Assembly (NCBI RefSeq): GCF_011758645.1
Contig: NZ_JAAMOZ010000001.1
Coordinates: 1,550,001 to 1,614,000 of the forward strand
Direction of reading: 5' to 3'
Origin: Brooklawnia cerclae
Lineage (GTDB): Bacteria > Actinomycetota > Actinomycetes > Propionibacteriales > Propionibacteriaceae
Length of the DNA: 64,000 bases
Shown here piece after piece: positions 8,471 to 17,068 of this stretch (its first letter is position 1; each line of letters starts with the position of its first letter). Below the pieces are notes generated by a model. That model had not been told where the DNA came from, made no database searches, and saw nothing but the letters and a program-made list of their open reading frames with translations. The position numbers were made by a program, and so were the translations under genes.

Positions 8471-9601
8471 ATGACTCTTGCCTCCGAGACCACTGACACT
8501 CTCCTCGATGGCGCCGATCCATCGCCGCTGTTCACCCCGTTCCGCTTGTCAGGAGTGGAACTGTCCAACCGGTTCGTGATGGCCCCGATGACCCGGCGGT
8601 TCTCCCCGGGTGGCGTGCCCGGCCCGGATGTCGCTGCCTACTACGGCCGCAGGGCTGCGCACCTGGGACTGATCGTCACCGAGGGCACCTACATCGATCA
8701 TCCGTCCGCCGGGACGAGCGGTCGCGTGCCACGGATCTACGGCGAGGACGCCCTGACGGGGTGGCGCCGCGTGGTCGAGGCGGTGCACGCCAACGGCGGG
8801 AAGATCTTCCCCCAGCTGTGGCATGTGGGTCTTGCCCGCCAGGAAGGTGCCGAGCCTCGTCCCGACGCTCCGGTGCTGAGCCCGTCGGGGGTGGCACCGG
8901 ACGGCACGCCCGTGGGAAGGGCCGCCACCGAGGCGGATATCGCGGAGATCGTGGCGTCGTTCGCCCGCGCCGCTGCCGACGCCCAGCGGACCGGCTTCGA
9001 CGGCGTGGAGCTTCATGGGGCGCACGGCTATCTGCTCGACCAGTTCCTGTGGGCGGTGACCAACCACCGCACGGACGGGTATGGGGGCAGCCTGGCGGCC
9101 CGTGCCCGCCTGAGCGTCGAGGTGGTGTCGGCGGTGCGGGCGGCGGTCGGGCCCGATTTCCCGATCATGTTCCGGTTCTCGCAGTGGAAGAGCAGCGATT
9201 TCGACGCCCGGATCGCCGAGTCTCCCGCCGAACTCGAGGCGCTGCTGACGTTGCTGGTGGAGGCGGGAGCGAACGGGTTCCACGTGTCCACCCGCCGCTA
9301 CTGGCTTCCTGCCTTCGACGGCGACCCGCGCACTCTTGCGGGCTGGACGAAGCGGATCACCGGCCTGCCGACGATCGCACTGGGCTCGGTCGGGGTCAAG
9401 GCGCCTTTCCTGGGCGACCAAGCCGCCGAGTCGCCGCTCAGCCTGGCCCCGCTGCTGGAGTTGTTCGACAGGGGCGAGTTCGACCTGGTCGGGCTCGGAC
9501 GGGCTGAGCTGTCCGAACCAGAATGGCCGACCAAGATTCGTGAGGGACGGCTGAGCGAGATCAGGGGCTACGCCAAAGTGCATGAGACAGAACTCTTCTG
9601 A
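8471..9601 (+). CDS. Old Yellow Enzyme-family NADH:flavin oxidoreductase
   Basis: A 376-residue FMN TIM-barrel ene-reductase. SNRFVMAPMTR near the N-terminus, QLWHVG for FMN binding, the substrate-binding HGAH in VELHGAHGYLLDQF, RTDGYGGS, and the C-terminal VGLGRAELSEP are all present. It reduces activated C=C bonds using NAD(P)H and FMN. The gene appears leaderless: TAGCAT is followed by 6 bp and the ATG with no ribosome site. It is followed 46 bp later by an HxlR regulator and is divergent from an aldo/keto reductase. A close paralogue lies at 24062-25267. Confidence 0.93.
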   Translation: MTLASETTDTLLDGADPSPLFTPFRLSGVELSNRFVMAPMTRRFSPGGVPGPDVAAYYGRRAAHLGLIVTEGTYIDHPSAGTSGRVPRIYGEDALTGWRRVVEAVHANGGKIFPQLWHVGLARQEGAEPRPDAPVLSPSGVAPDGTPVGRAATEADIAEIVASFARAAADAQRTGFDGVELHGAHGYLLDQFLWAVTNHRTDGYGGSLAARARLSVEVVSAVRAAVGPDFPIMFRFSQWKSSDFDARIAESPAELEALLTLLVEAGANGFHVSTRRYWLPAFDGDPRTLAGWTKRITGLPTIALGSVGVKAPFLGDQAAESPLSLAPLLELFDRGEFDLVGLGRAELSEPEWPTKIREGRLSEIRGYAKVHETELF

Positions 9602-9647
9602 CATGTCCCTCCGGGTTGACGAAGGAAAGCTGGACTAGGAGCCGATC

Positions 9648-10157
9648 ATGCCGGTTCGATCGAAGATGCTGGCCAACGCACTGGACAGCACGTGCGCCAT
9701 CAAGCGCTCACTCGGGGTCCTCACTGACACGTGGACCTTCCTGGTACTTCGGGAGGCATTTCTCGGGCGGCGGACCTTCGCGGAATTCCACGACGAGTTG
9801 GGGATCGCGACCGACGTCCTCAGCGCCCGGTTGGCCGGCCTGGTCGAGCACGGGGTACTGAAGAAGGTGCCGTACCAGGAGCCGGGTCGGCGGACCCGCC
9901 ACGCGTACGAGCTCACACCGGCCGGTGAGGATCTGAAGGTCGTGATGGTCGCGCTGCAGCAGTGGGGCGAGTGTCACGTGCCGACTGCGGGGGGTCTCGG
10001 CGTAGTACCGCTCGTGCGAGATTCCGGGAAGCGCGTCCGGGTGTCGCTCGTCGACGAGGACGGGGTGCCCGTGGAGCCGACGGCTGCACAGTTCGTCCGA
10101 CTGGCCTCGCCCGAATCCCCGGCCGTGGTCGACGAAGTGAGAGGCGACGTCGGTTGA
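9648..10157 (+). CDS. HxlR-family transcriptional regulator
   Basis: A 169-residue winged-helix regulator. The CAIKRSLGVLTDTWTFLVLREAFLGRRTFAEF block with a leading Cys, then LSARLAGLVEHGVLKKVPYQEPGRRTRHAYELTPAGEDL, is the HxlR (MarR-like) signature; members respond to aldehydes, quinones or oxidants, often through a conserved Cys near the N-terminus, present here at about residue 16. AGGAG precedes the ATG. It sits directly after the OYE gene and probably governs the OYE/aldo-keto reductase promoter. A C-terminal extension of about 50 residues follows the wing. It is convergent with a TetR gene. Confidence 0.92.
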   Translation: MPVRSKMLANALDSTCAIKRSLGVLTDTWTFLVLREAFLGRRTFAEFHDELGIATDVLSARLAGLVEHGVLKKVPYQEPGRRTRHAYELTPAGEDLKVVMVALQQWGECHVPTAGGLGVVPLVRDSGKRVRVSLVDEDGVPVEPTAAQFVRLASPESPAVVDEVRGDVG

Positions 10158-10190
10158 GCGACTGTCCCCGGTGCACCACGGGCCATCCGG

Positions 10191-10793
10191 TCAGCGGCGC
10201 AGCAGGACGACGAGCTGAGCCGAGATGTCCTGCACGATGTCGTCGACCTCGGGCGCCGTGCCGGGGTGCGCGGCCATGCTGAGGAACATCACCGCGGAGA
10301 CGATGTGGGCGAGTGTCATGGCCTGGCCCGCGTGCAGTCGCGTGTCCCGCCCGAGAACGGCGGCGACGGCCTGCTCGGTCTGGGCGACGATGGCGATGGC
10401 GTCGCGATGGTGGGGCTCTCCGAGGTCGCCGAAGACCATCTCCCGCAGATAGGTACGCCCGTTCTCGACCTGTTTGCGGTTGCACTCCACAACTGGGCGG
10501 ATGATCGCCAGCACCGCCTCGAGCGGGTCGGCGATGAGCTCGGCGGCCGCGCGGCCCTGTTCCAGCGCTTCGGCATAGGCGGCGTTCTGTACGAGCAGGA
10601 GGAGCTCTCCTTTGGACTTGACGTACAGGAACAGGGTGCCGGTTCCGATGTCCGCCTTGTCGGCGATCTGCTGGGTGGTGACATCGTCGACGCCGTGCTC
10701 GGCGAAGAGTTCACGGGCAGCGGCTGTGATGCGGTCGAGCTTGGCCTGCTTGTTCCGCTCGCGTCGCCCGGCCGGTTGGTGGGCGAGTGGCAT
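10191..10793 (-). CDS. TetR-family transcriptional regulator
   Basis: A 200-residue TetR/AcrR regulator. The DNA-binding domain spans residues 15-65 (ITAAARELFAEHGVDDVTTQQIADKADIGTGTLFLYVKSKGELL), followed by an all-helical ligand and dimerisation domain. GGAGG precedes the ATG. It is divergent from an SDR gene over 190 bp that contain inverted repeats, so it likely represses that SDR gene and itself. The ligand is unknown. It is convergent with the HxlR gene, separated by 33 bp. Confidence 0.93.
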   Translation of the reverse strand: MPLAHQPAGRRERNKQAKLDRITAAARELFAEHGVDDVTTQQIADKADIGTGTLFLYVKSKGELLLLVQNAAYAEALEQGRAAAELIADPLEAVLAIIRPVVECNRKQVENGRTYLREMVFGDLGEPHHRDAIAIVAQTEQAVAAVLGRDTRLHAGQAMTLAHIVSAVMFLSMAAHPGTAPEVDDIVQDISAQLVVLLRR

Positions 10794-10816
10794 GTGAGCA
10801 TCCTCCGGGAATTAAT

Positions 10817-10842
10817 ACTGATTGTGGTCAGTTATGATCATA
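10817..10842. promoter_or_regulatory. Inverted repeats upstream of the TetR gene
   Basis: ACTGA and TCAGT (10817-10821 and 10828-10832) form an inverted repeat with a 6-bp gap, directly followed by the perfect palindrome TATGATCATA (10833-10842). They lie 24-50 bp upstream of the TetR start codon, the usual place for an autoregulatory operator. Function is inferred from position and symmetry. Confidence 0.45.
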
Positions 10843-10983
10843 GTCGCCAAAGGAAGGTGCGGATCCTTCGGCACCCAATCTTCGCACGGCCCGGCGGAAC
10901 CGGAGGGCATTGCGATTGTGGTGCGGGGACCGCGGCAGTTCGTCGGCGATCCCGATCGTCCAGAGAACAGGAACACTCAGAAC

Positions 10984-11700
10984 ATGCCCTCGCTCAGCGG
11001 AGCCGTCGTCCTCGTCACCGGTGCGAACGGTGGCATCGGCACACAGTTCGTCCACCAGGTCCTGGCGCGCGGCGCCGACAAGGTCTATGCCAGCGCGCGC
11101 AGGCCGCGTGACTGGAAGGACGAACGCATCGTCCCACTCCCCCTCGACGTCACCGACGCGACCTCCATCCGATCCGCGGCCGCGGCCGCCTCCGACGTGA
11201 CGGTGCTGGTGAACAACGCCGGGGCGTCGGTCTCCAGCGCCGGCATCCTGACGCAGACCGACGAAGAGATCCGGGCGAACATGGAGACCAACTTCTTCGG
11301 GCCGGTCTTCCTCGCCCGCGAGTTCGCACCCATTCTGTCGGCGAGGCCCGGATCGGTCATCGTCGACATCCACTCGGTGTTGAGCTGGCTCGCGGTCAGC
11401 GGGATCTACAGCGCGTCCAAAGCCGCGTTGTGGTCGGCCACCAACGCCCTGCGTCTGGAGCTGGCACCCAGTGGCGTGCATGTGGTGGGCGTTCATGTCG
11501 GCTATGTCGACACCCCAATGGCCGCCGGGGCTCCCGGCCCCAAGATTCAGCCTGCCGATCTGGTCGCAGCCGTCCTGGACGCCGTCGAGGCCGGTGAGTA
11601 CGAAGTGCTCGCCGACGAGGGGTCGGTGAAGGTCAAGGCCGGTCTCAGCGCGCCTATCGATGTCCTTTACCCTCAACTGCGCCTTCCCGTGGAGGGCTGA
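10984..11700 (+). CDS. SDR-family oxidoreductase under likely TetR control
   Basis: A 238-residue SDR with TGANGGIG near residue 13, VLVNNAG, a Ser in IHSVLSW, and YSASK as the catalytic pair; VGYVDTPM follows. The start at 10984 is chosen because the SDR fold begins there; the upstream in-frame extension is unlike the family and overlaps the operator region. A weak AGGA lies about 10 bp upstream. The missing C-terminal GG ending and the short length match the cyclopentanol-dehydrogenase-like/YdfG-type SDRs. Its divergent partner is a TetR regulator; the PhzF gene follows 51 bp downstream. Confidence 0.88.
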   Translation: MPSLSGAVVLVTGANGGIGTQFVHQVLARGADKVYASARRPRDWKDERIVPLPLDVTDATSIRSAAAAASDVTVLVNNAGASVSSAGILTQTDEEIRANMETNFFGPVFLAREFAPILSARPGSVIVDIHSVLSWLAVSGIYSASKAALWSATNALRLELAPSGVHVVGVHVGYVDTPMAAGAPGPKIQPADLVAAVLDAVEAGEYEVLADEGSVKVKAGLSAPIDVLYPQLRLPVEG

Positions 11701-11751
11701 GCGCACGGGAAGGTGTGGCCAAGCGGCCATCCGGAGTGAGAGGGTGATCGG

Positions 11752-12576
11752 GTGACACGCTTCGAGTTCTCCCAGGTCGATGTGTTTGCGCCCCAGCCAC
11801 TCGCCGGCAACCCTGTCGCCGTCGTCCAGGATGCCGATGAACTCGACGAGGCGACCATGGCGGGGTTCGCACGCTGGACGAACCTGTCGGAGACCACCTT
11901 TCTGCTGTCGCCGACCATCGCCGGCGCCGACTACCGGTTGCGCATCTTCACTCCCGCCGGAGAACTCCCCTTCGCCGGGCATCCCACTCTCGGCAGCGCG
12001 CACGCCTGGCTCGAGGCGGGTGGCATCCCGGCAGGTGACACGCTCGTCCAGGAATGCGGCATCGGGTTGGTGGAACTGCGCCGGGACGGCGATGCCCTCG
12101 CCTTCCGAGCCCCCGAACTGCTGCGATCCGGCCCCCTGGACGCCGCTACCCGGGATCAGGCGATCGGCGCCCTCGGTATCGACGCGTCACAGGTTCGGCA
12201 CGCCGCCTGGGCTGACAACGGGCCTGGGTGGGTGGGACTCGTGCTGGACTCGGCCGAGACCGTCCGCGCGATTCGACCCGACTACGACCGGATGGGCGAC
12301 CTGGCCGTCGGCGTCCTCGGGCGCGACAGCGTCGGGCCCGCCGATGTGGAGGTGCGTGCCTTCGACGCGAGCATCGGCGAGGATCCGGTGACGGGCAGCC
12401 TCAACGCGGCCTTCGCCGTGTGGCTGACCCGTGAGGGTCTTCTGCCGCCGTCCTACACGGTGCGCCAAGGCACCGCGCTGCAGCGGGCGGGCGAGGTGGT
12501 GATCACCACCGACGCGGAGGGCATCTGGGTCGGTGGGCGCAGCCGGACGCTGATCCGAGGTTCCCTGGCGTTGTGA
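11752..12576 (+). CDS. PhzF-family isomerase
   Basis: A 274-residue PhzF-like protein. The catalytic Glu is in NLSETTFLL, followed by FTPAGELPFAGHPTLGSAHAWL and, in the second half, GEDPVTGSLNAAFAVWL, which are the two pseudo-symmetric family motifs. Members are diaminopimelate-epimerase-fold isomerases; only a few, such as phenazine PhzF, have known substrates, and no phenazine genes lie nearby. The GTG start has GGAG and GAGGG upstream. It is on the same strand as the SDR before it and may be cotranscribed. Confidence 0.9.
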   Translation: MTRFEFSQVDVFAPQPLAGNPVAVVQDADELDEATMAGFARWTNLSETTFLLSPTIAGADYRLRIFTPAGELPFAGHPTLGSAHAWLEAGGIPAGDTLVQECGIGLVELRRDGDALAFRAPELLRSGPLDAATRDQAIGALGIDASQVRHAAWADNGPGWVGLVLDSAETVRAIRPDYDRMGDLAVGVLGRDSVGPADVEVRAFDASIGEDPVTGSLNAAFAVWLTREGLLPPSYTVRQGTALQRAGEVVITTDAEGIWVGGRSRTLIRGSLAL

Positions 12577-12607
12577 GACCAGTACGGTCCCGGCGAGGGG
12601 GCCGTGG

Positions 12608-13471
12608 TCAGCGGTCGAGGAACTCGACGGCGAGGGGAACGAACCGCTCGTGGTACTGGAAGATGCCGCCGTGGCCGGAATCGGGATAGATGACGAGTTC
12701 CGAGTCCGGGATCTGGTGATGAAGGCTTCGTGACAGCACACTGGGGACCATCCGGTCGTTGTCACCGTTGGCGATGAGTGTCGGCTGACCGATGGCCGTC
12801 AGGTCGGCGCTCGGGGCGCGTCCCCAGTTCTTGATCGCCTTCAACTGGGTTCGGAGGGCCGTGACCGTGATGGGAGCATCGCGGTCGCTGGTGCGCTCCT
12901 GCAGACGCTTGACGAAGGCCTTCGCCGCGATCCTGCCGGTGGCGTTCCGGTTGAAGAAGAGAAACTCCTTGGGGTCGGACCGGGTCAGGGCGGCGCGCAA
13001 CGTGTCGAGGTACGTGGTCGTGGCAACCTTGTCGATGTCCTTGCCACCTGCCGGTCCGGTGCCGGTCAGGATGAGCTTGCGGACGAGCTCGGGGTGACGC
13101 GCGACCAGCGCCTGCGCGACGAAACCGCCGAGGGAGAACGCGAGGACGTCGATCGTCTCGAAGCCGAGTGCCCGGATGAAGGTGAAGGCGTCGTCCGCCA
13201 TCGCCTCCACGGTGTCGGGCACCAGGCCGGTCGTCGCACCCACCCCGCGGTTGTCGAAGGTGATGACGCGGTGGTTCTCCGCGATGGGATCGATGACCCT
13301 CGGGTCCCAGTTGTCCAGAGTCCCGGCGAGGTGGACGAAGAAGACGACGGGGACGCCTCCGATCGGTCCGAGATCTCGGTAGGCGTAGGTCACCCCACCG
13401 GCGGAGATCATCCGAGTTGGCGCATCCTTGTAGGTGGTGACCACAGAGGGCTGGGATCGGTCGCTGACCAT
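12608..13471 (-). CDS. Alpha/beta hydrolase (haloperoxidase-like), copy 2
   Basis: A 287-residue alpha/beta hydrolase. The oxyanion strand reads FFVHLAGTLDNWDPR, the nucleophile elbow is AFSLGG near residue 115, NRGVGATTG follows the second strand, and the acid and His are in NGDNDRMVP and DSGHGG. The start at 13471 is chosen for AAAGGACAG just upstream; the frame stays open beyond this without family similarity. It is clearly paralogous to the hydrolase at 14559-15428, sharing LDNWDPRV and the overall layout, and an MDR gene lies between them on the same strand. Esterase, lactonase or C-C hydrolase activity is possible. Confidence 0.88.
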   Translation of the reverse strand: MVSDRSQPSVVTTYKDAPTRMISAGGVTYAYRDLGPIGGVPVVFFVHLAGTLDNWDPRVIDPIAENHRVITFDNRGVGATTGLVPDTVEAMADDAFTFIRALGFETIDVLAFSLGGFVAQALVARHPELVRKLILTGTGPAGGKDIDKVATTTYLDTLRAALTRSDPKEFLFFNRNATGRIAAKAFVKRLQERTSDRDAPITVTALRTQLKAIKNWGRAPSADLTAIGQPTLIANGDNDRMVPSVLSRSLHHQIPDSELVIYPDSGHGGIFQYHERFVPLAVEFLDR

Positions 13472-13511
13472 GAGCTGTCCTTTCGGAACGTGTACTGCTG
13501 GATCGGAGGGA

Positions 13512-14507
13512 TCAGCCGAGGCTGATGACGAGCTTGCCGCGGTGCCCGCCCTTGGTGAGCGCCGCGAGGGCATCCGGGGTGTGGTCGAAGGGATGGACCT
13601 CGTCCACGATCGGACGGATCACACCGGCGTCGACGAGGCCGCCCAGCTCGGTGAGTTGCTGACCGCTGGCCCGCATGAAGAGGAACTCGTAGCTGACGCC
13701 CAGCCTGCGGGCCTGGCGGCGGACCTTCGCGCTGAGTGCCGTGATCGCGAGTCGCAGCACTGGATTGAGGCCGGTCGCGCGTGCGAACGCGGGATCGGGT
13801 GGGCCCGAGATGCCGACGACCTTGCCGCCCGGGCGCAGGACGTGCAGGGACTTCTCCAGGTTCTCTCCGCCGAGGCTGTCGAGTACGAAGTCGTAGCCGT
13901 GCAAGATCTTCGAGAAGTCCTCGGAACGATAGTCGATGACGATGTCGGCCCCGAGCGAACGCACCCAGTCGGCAGTCTTGGCCGAGGCCGTCGTCGCGAC
14001 GTTCGCACCGAGATGTTTGGCGAGCTGGATGGCGGTCGAGCCGACGCCCCCGGCACCGGCGTGGATGAGCACCTTCTGGCCGGGTTGCACGTTGCCGCGT
14101 TCGACCAGGGCCTGCCAGGCGGTCAGGGCGACCAACGGGAGCGACGCGGCTTCCTCGAAACTGAGGGACGCGGGCTTGGGCGCGACGTCCGCCTGATCGA
14201 CCGCGATCCGCTCGGCGAACGTGCCGATCCGGTGGTCGCGTGGCCTCGCATAGACCTCATCCCCCACTGAGAAGCCGGTTACACCAGCCCCGACAGCGGT
14301 GACGACGCCTGCGAGATCGTGGCCGAGGACGAGCGGCATCGTGTAGGGCAGGATCTGGCGGAACTCGCCGTCGATGATCTTCGCGTCGAGTTGGTTGATG
14401 CTCGCGGCCTTGATGTCCACGAGCAGGTCGTGTTCGCCGAGTGCGGGCTCGGGAACCTCTGCGAGGTGCAGGTCGTCCTTGTAGTGGTCGATGATGAGTG
14501 CCTTCAT
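13512..14507 (-). CDS. NADP-dependent MDR oxidoreductase (quinone-reductase-like)
   Basis: A 331-residue medium-chain dehydrogenase/reductase. It has the GroES-like N-terminus with ASINQLDAKIIDG and GHDLAGVVTAVGAGV, then the Rossmann motif HAGAGGVGSTAIQLAKHLGA near residue 150, and DSLGGENL later. No structural zinc Cys set is visible, placing it with quinone oxidoreductases and enoyl-type reductases. AAAGGA precedes the ATG. It lies between two paralogous alpha/beta hydrolases, with 51 bp before and 40 bp after, so the three genes probably form one operon read from the 15.43-kb promoter. Confidence 0.91.
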   Translation of the reverse strand: MKALIIDHYKDDLHLAEVPEPALGEHDLLVDIKAASINQLDAKIIDGEFRQILPYTMPLVLGHDLAGVVTAVGAGVTGFSVGDEVYARPRDHRIGTFAERIAVDQADVAPKPASLSFEEAASLPLVALTAWQALVERGNVQPGQKVLIHAGAGGVGSTAIQLAKHLGANVATTASAKTADWVRSLGADIVIDYRSEDFSKILHGYDFVLDSLGGENLEKSLHVLRPGGKVVGISGPPDPAFARATGLNPVLRLAITALSAKVRRQARRLGVSYEFLFMRASGQQLTELGGLVDAGVIRPIVDEVHPFDHTPDALAALTKGGHRGKLVISLG

Positions 14508-14558
14508 GGCTCGGTTCCTTTGATCGGTTGGTCGTGTGCGGGGCTGCGGGGTCCGGTG

Positions 14559-15428
14559 CTACGGGTCAGGTGTGACCGTCCTGCGGAGGAAAGCCGTTGC
14601 GGTCGTGACGAAGTCGGCATGGTTCTGGAACACGGCGCCGTGACCGGCATGTGGATAGATCTTCAGAGTCGCCTGCGGCAGTCGCCGCTGCAGATCGGCG
14701 GCGTTGGTCACCGGGACCATCAGGTCGTCCTCACCATGAACGAGCAGGACCGGCCCCGTGAACGCGTCCCGGTCGGAGGCCGACTGCCCTCCCCAGCGGT
14801 GAACGGCTCGAAGCTGCGCCGCGAAGACCGCCGGGATGACGGGCTTCTCCCGGTCGGCGACGCGCTCGGCGAGCCGAGCGAGATACTCCTTGGCGGCATT
14901 CCGGCCCGAAGAACTCCGGGTGAAGAACAGCAGGGTCTTTGGATCCGTGAACCTCGCCATTGCACGCAGGGTCGTTCGGACGGTCACCTTTGTCATGGCC
15001 GTGAGCCCCGGCCCTCCGGCAGGACCGGTGCTGGCCAGGATGAGACGGTCGACCATCTGCGGGCGCCGGGAGACGATCGCCTGGGCGACCATCCCTCCCA
15101 TCGACAGGCCCAGGATGTCGATCTGATCTGTGCCGAGGGCTTCGACGAAGGCGATCACGTCGTCGGCCATCGCCTCGATCGAGTCGCGGACCGCCCCGGT
15201 GGAGCTGCCGACCCCCTGATAGCCGACGGCGATCACATGGCGGGTCTCGGCGAGACCATCCATGACGCGAGGGTCCCAGTTGTCCAGGTTCGCCCCCAGG
15301 TGCACCAGGACGACCAGCGGGATGCCGCCGGGCCGGCCGAGTTCGCGGTACGTGATCGTGGAGTCGCCGACGACCCGCGTGCGCGTCGCGGCGCCTGTGT
15401 ACCCCCGGTCGTTTCCCGGTGCGGACAT
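14559..15428 (-). CDS. Alpha/beta hydrolase (haloperoxidase-like), copy 1
   Basis: A 289-residue alpha/beta hydrolase with LVHLGANLDNWDPRVMDG, nucleophile elbow GLSMGG, acid segment HGEDDLMVP and catalytic His in PHAGHGAVFQ. The start at 15428 has AGGAGAC upstream. It is the first gene of a minus-strand unit (hydrolase, MDR reductase, hydrolase). A 22-bp near-perfect inverted repeat lies 38-59 bp upstream. Compared with its paralogue, the common NRGVG segment reads GYQGVGSSTG, a change near the active-site entrance. Confidence 0.88.
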   Translation of the reverse strand: MSAPGNDRGYTGAATRTRVVGDSTITYRELGRPGGIPLVVLVHLGANLDNWDPRVMDGLAETRHVIAVGYQGVGSSTGAVRDSIEAMADDVIAFVEALGTDQIDILGLSMGGMVAQAIVSRRPQMVDRLILASTGPAGGPGLTAMTKVTVRTTLRAMARFTDPKTLLFFTRSSSGRNAAKEYLARLAERVADREKPVIPAVFAAQLRAVHRWGGQSASDRDAFTGPVLLVHGEDDLMVPVTNAADLQRRLPQATLKIYPHAGHGAVFQNHADFVTTATAFLRRTVTPDP

Positions 15429-15465
15429 GTCTGTCTCCTGACGCTTTTCTCTCGAACTGTTCAAA

Positions 15466-15487
15466 GTATACTCATAAATGAGCATAC
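15466..15487. promoter_or_regulatory. 22-bp inverted repeat between hydrolase operon and lpd
   Basis: Half-sites GTATACTCAT (15466-15475) and ATGAGCATAC (15478-15487) are complementary with one mismatch and a 2-bp centre. ATACTCATAAAT also recurs as a direct repeat at 15468-15479 and 15484-15495, so a second partial site overlaps the first. AT-rich symmetry in an otherwise GC-rich divergent promoter suggests an operator for a TetR- or MarR-type repressor. The binder is not adjacent. Confidence 0.5.
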
Positions 15488-15582
15488 TCATAAATATTGG
15501 CAGGGAGAACCTCGAACGGCGCGGAACGCTGCCCCCCACGCTCGGTGCCGGTCGAGCGTCGGCCACCACAGAAGGAGAAGCC

Positions 15583-16983
15583 ATGACCAGCCACTACGAT
15601 GTCGTCGTCCTCGGTGCCGGGCCCGGCGGCTATGTCGCTGCGATCCGGGCGGCACAACTCGGCAGGACGGTCGCCGTCATCGAGAAGCAGTACTGGGGCG
15701 GGGTGTGCCTCAATGTCGGTTGCGTTCCCTCCAAGGCACTGTTGCGCAATGCCGAGATCGCGCACCTCGTGACCCGCCAGGCCGCGCAGTTCGGTATCTC
15801 GGGCAATCTGACCCTCGATTTCGGCGTGGCTCACGACCGCAGCCGCCAGGTCGCCGGCGGACGGGTCAAGGGCGTCCACTTCCTCATGAAGAAGAACGCG
15901 ATCACCGAGATCGACGGCTTCGGCAGCTTCCGGGACACTCACACCATCGAAGTGGCGCTCACCGCCGGCGGGACCGAGATCGTCACCTTCGACGACGCGA
16001 TCATCGCCACCGGGTCCACTGTCCGGCTCCTGCCCGGGGTGCGGCTCAGCGCCAACGTGGTCACCTACGAGGCCCAGATCCTCAACCGCGATCTGCCGGG
16101 CTCGATGGTCGTCATCGGCGCCGGCGCCATCGGGATGGAATTCGCTTACGTGCTGGCGAGCTACGGTGTCGACGTCACGATCATCGAGTATCTCGACCGG
16201 GTTCTACCCAACGAGGACGAGGAGGTCTCCAAGGAGATCACCCGTCAGTATCGCAAGCTCGGGGTGAGGTTGCTGACCTCGACAAGGGTACGGACCGTGG
16301 TGGACGACGGGGCGGCGGTGAACGTCACCTATGTGGGCCCGGACGATGACCTCGGCGACCTGCGGACCGATCGGGTGCTGATGTCCGTCGGGTTCGCTCC
16401 GCGGACCGCCGGCTACGGGCTGGACAACACCGGCGTGGTCCTCACCGACCGCGGAGCCATCGCCATCGACGACCGAATGCGCACCAACGTGCCGCACCTG
16501 TACGCGATCGGTGACGTGACCGCCAAGCTGCAGCTCGCCCACGTCGCAGAAGCTCAGGGTGTGGTTGCCGCCGAGACGATCGCCGGCGCCGAGACGCTGC
16601 CGCTGGGCGACTATCGGATGATGCCCCGCGTCACTTTCACTCAACCGCAGGTCGCCTCCTTCGGACTGACCGAACAGCAGGCCCGCGACGAAGGCCACGA
16701 CATCACCGTGGCCAGGTTCCCGTTCACCGCCAACGCCAAGGCTCAGGGCATCGGCGAACCGGCCGGTTTCGTCAAGCTCGTTGCCGACTCACGGTACGGT
16801 GAGCTCCTCGGTGCCCACATCGTCGGCGCCGATGCCTCCGAACTGCTCCCCGAGGTGACGCTGGCCCAGAAGTGGGACCTGTCGGCCACCGAACTCGCCC
16901 GCAACATCCACGCTCATCCCACGCTCGGCGAGGCGCTTCAGGAAGGATTCCACGGGCTCGCCGGCCACATGATCAACCTCTGA
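15583..16983 (+). CDS. lpdA: Dihydrolipoyl dehydrogenase
   Basis: A 466-residue flavoprotein disulfide reductase. The FAD motif [17 protein letters not shown] lies at the N-terminus, the redox-active disulfide in [13 protein letters not shown], the NAD motif [13 protein letters not shown] near residue 180, the second FAD motif [20 protein letters not shown], and the C-terminal catalytic His-Glu in [10 protein letters not shown]. It reoxidises lipoyl groups of 2-oxoacid dehydrogenases or glycine cleavage with NAD+. GAAGGAG precedes the ATG at 15583. No E1, E2 or lipoyl carrier genes are nearby, so it may be the general E3 or a second copy serving this redox region. Confidence 0.93.
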   Translation: MTSHYDVVVLGAGPGGYVAAIRAAQLGRTVAVIEKQYWGGVCLNVGCVPSKALLRNAEIAHLVTRQAAQFGISGNLTLDFGVAHDRSRQVAGGRVKGVHFLMKKNAITEIDGFGSFRDTHTIEVALTAGGTEIVTFDDAIIATGSTVRLLPGVRLSANVVTYEAQILNRDLPGSMVVIGAGAIGMEFAYVLASYGVDVTIIEYLDRVLPNEDEEVSKEITRQYRKLGVRLLTSTRVRTVVDDGAAVNVTYVGPDDDLGDLRTDRVLMSVGFAPRTAGYGLDNTGVVLTDRGAIAIDDRMRTNVPHLYAIGDVTAKLQLAHVAEAQGVVAAETIAGAETLPLGDYRMMPRVTFTQPQVASFGLTEQQARDEGHDITVARFPFTANAKAQGIGEPAGFVKLVADSRYGELLGAHIVGADASELLPEVTLAQKWDLSATELARNIHAHPTLGEALQEGFHGLAGHMINL

Positions 16984-16997
16984 TCCCGCGGGAACTG

Positions 16998-17027
16998 CCG
17001 GGTGGGTGCACCTAATGCCGCACCCGG
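16998..17027 (+). terminator. Possible terminator after lpd
   Basis: CCGGGTG (16998-17004) pairs with CACCCGG (17021-17027), 14 bp after the lpd stop. The stem is short and no U-tract follows, so this is tentative. Confidence 0.3.
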
Positions 17028-17068
17028 GCGCGCGCCGCGACCGCGGCCACCCTCCTAGGATGGCCAAC

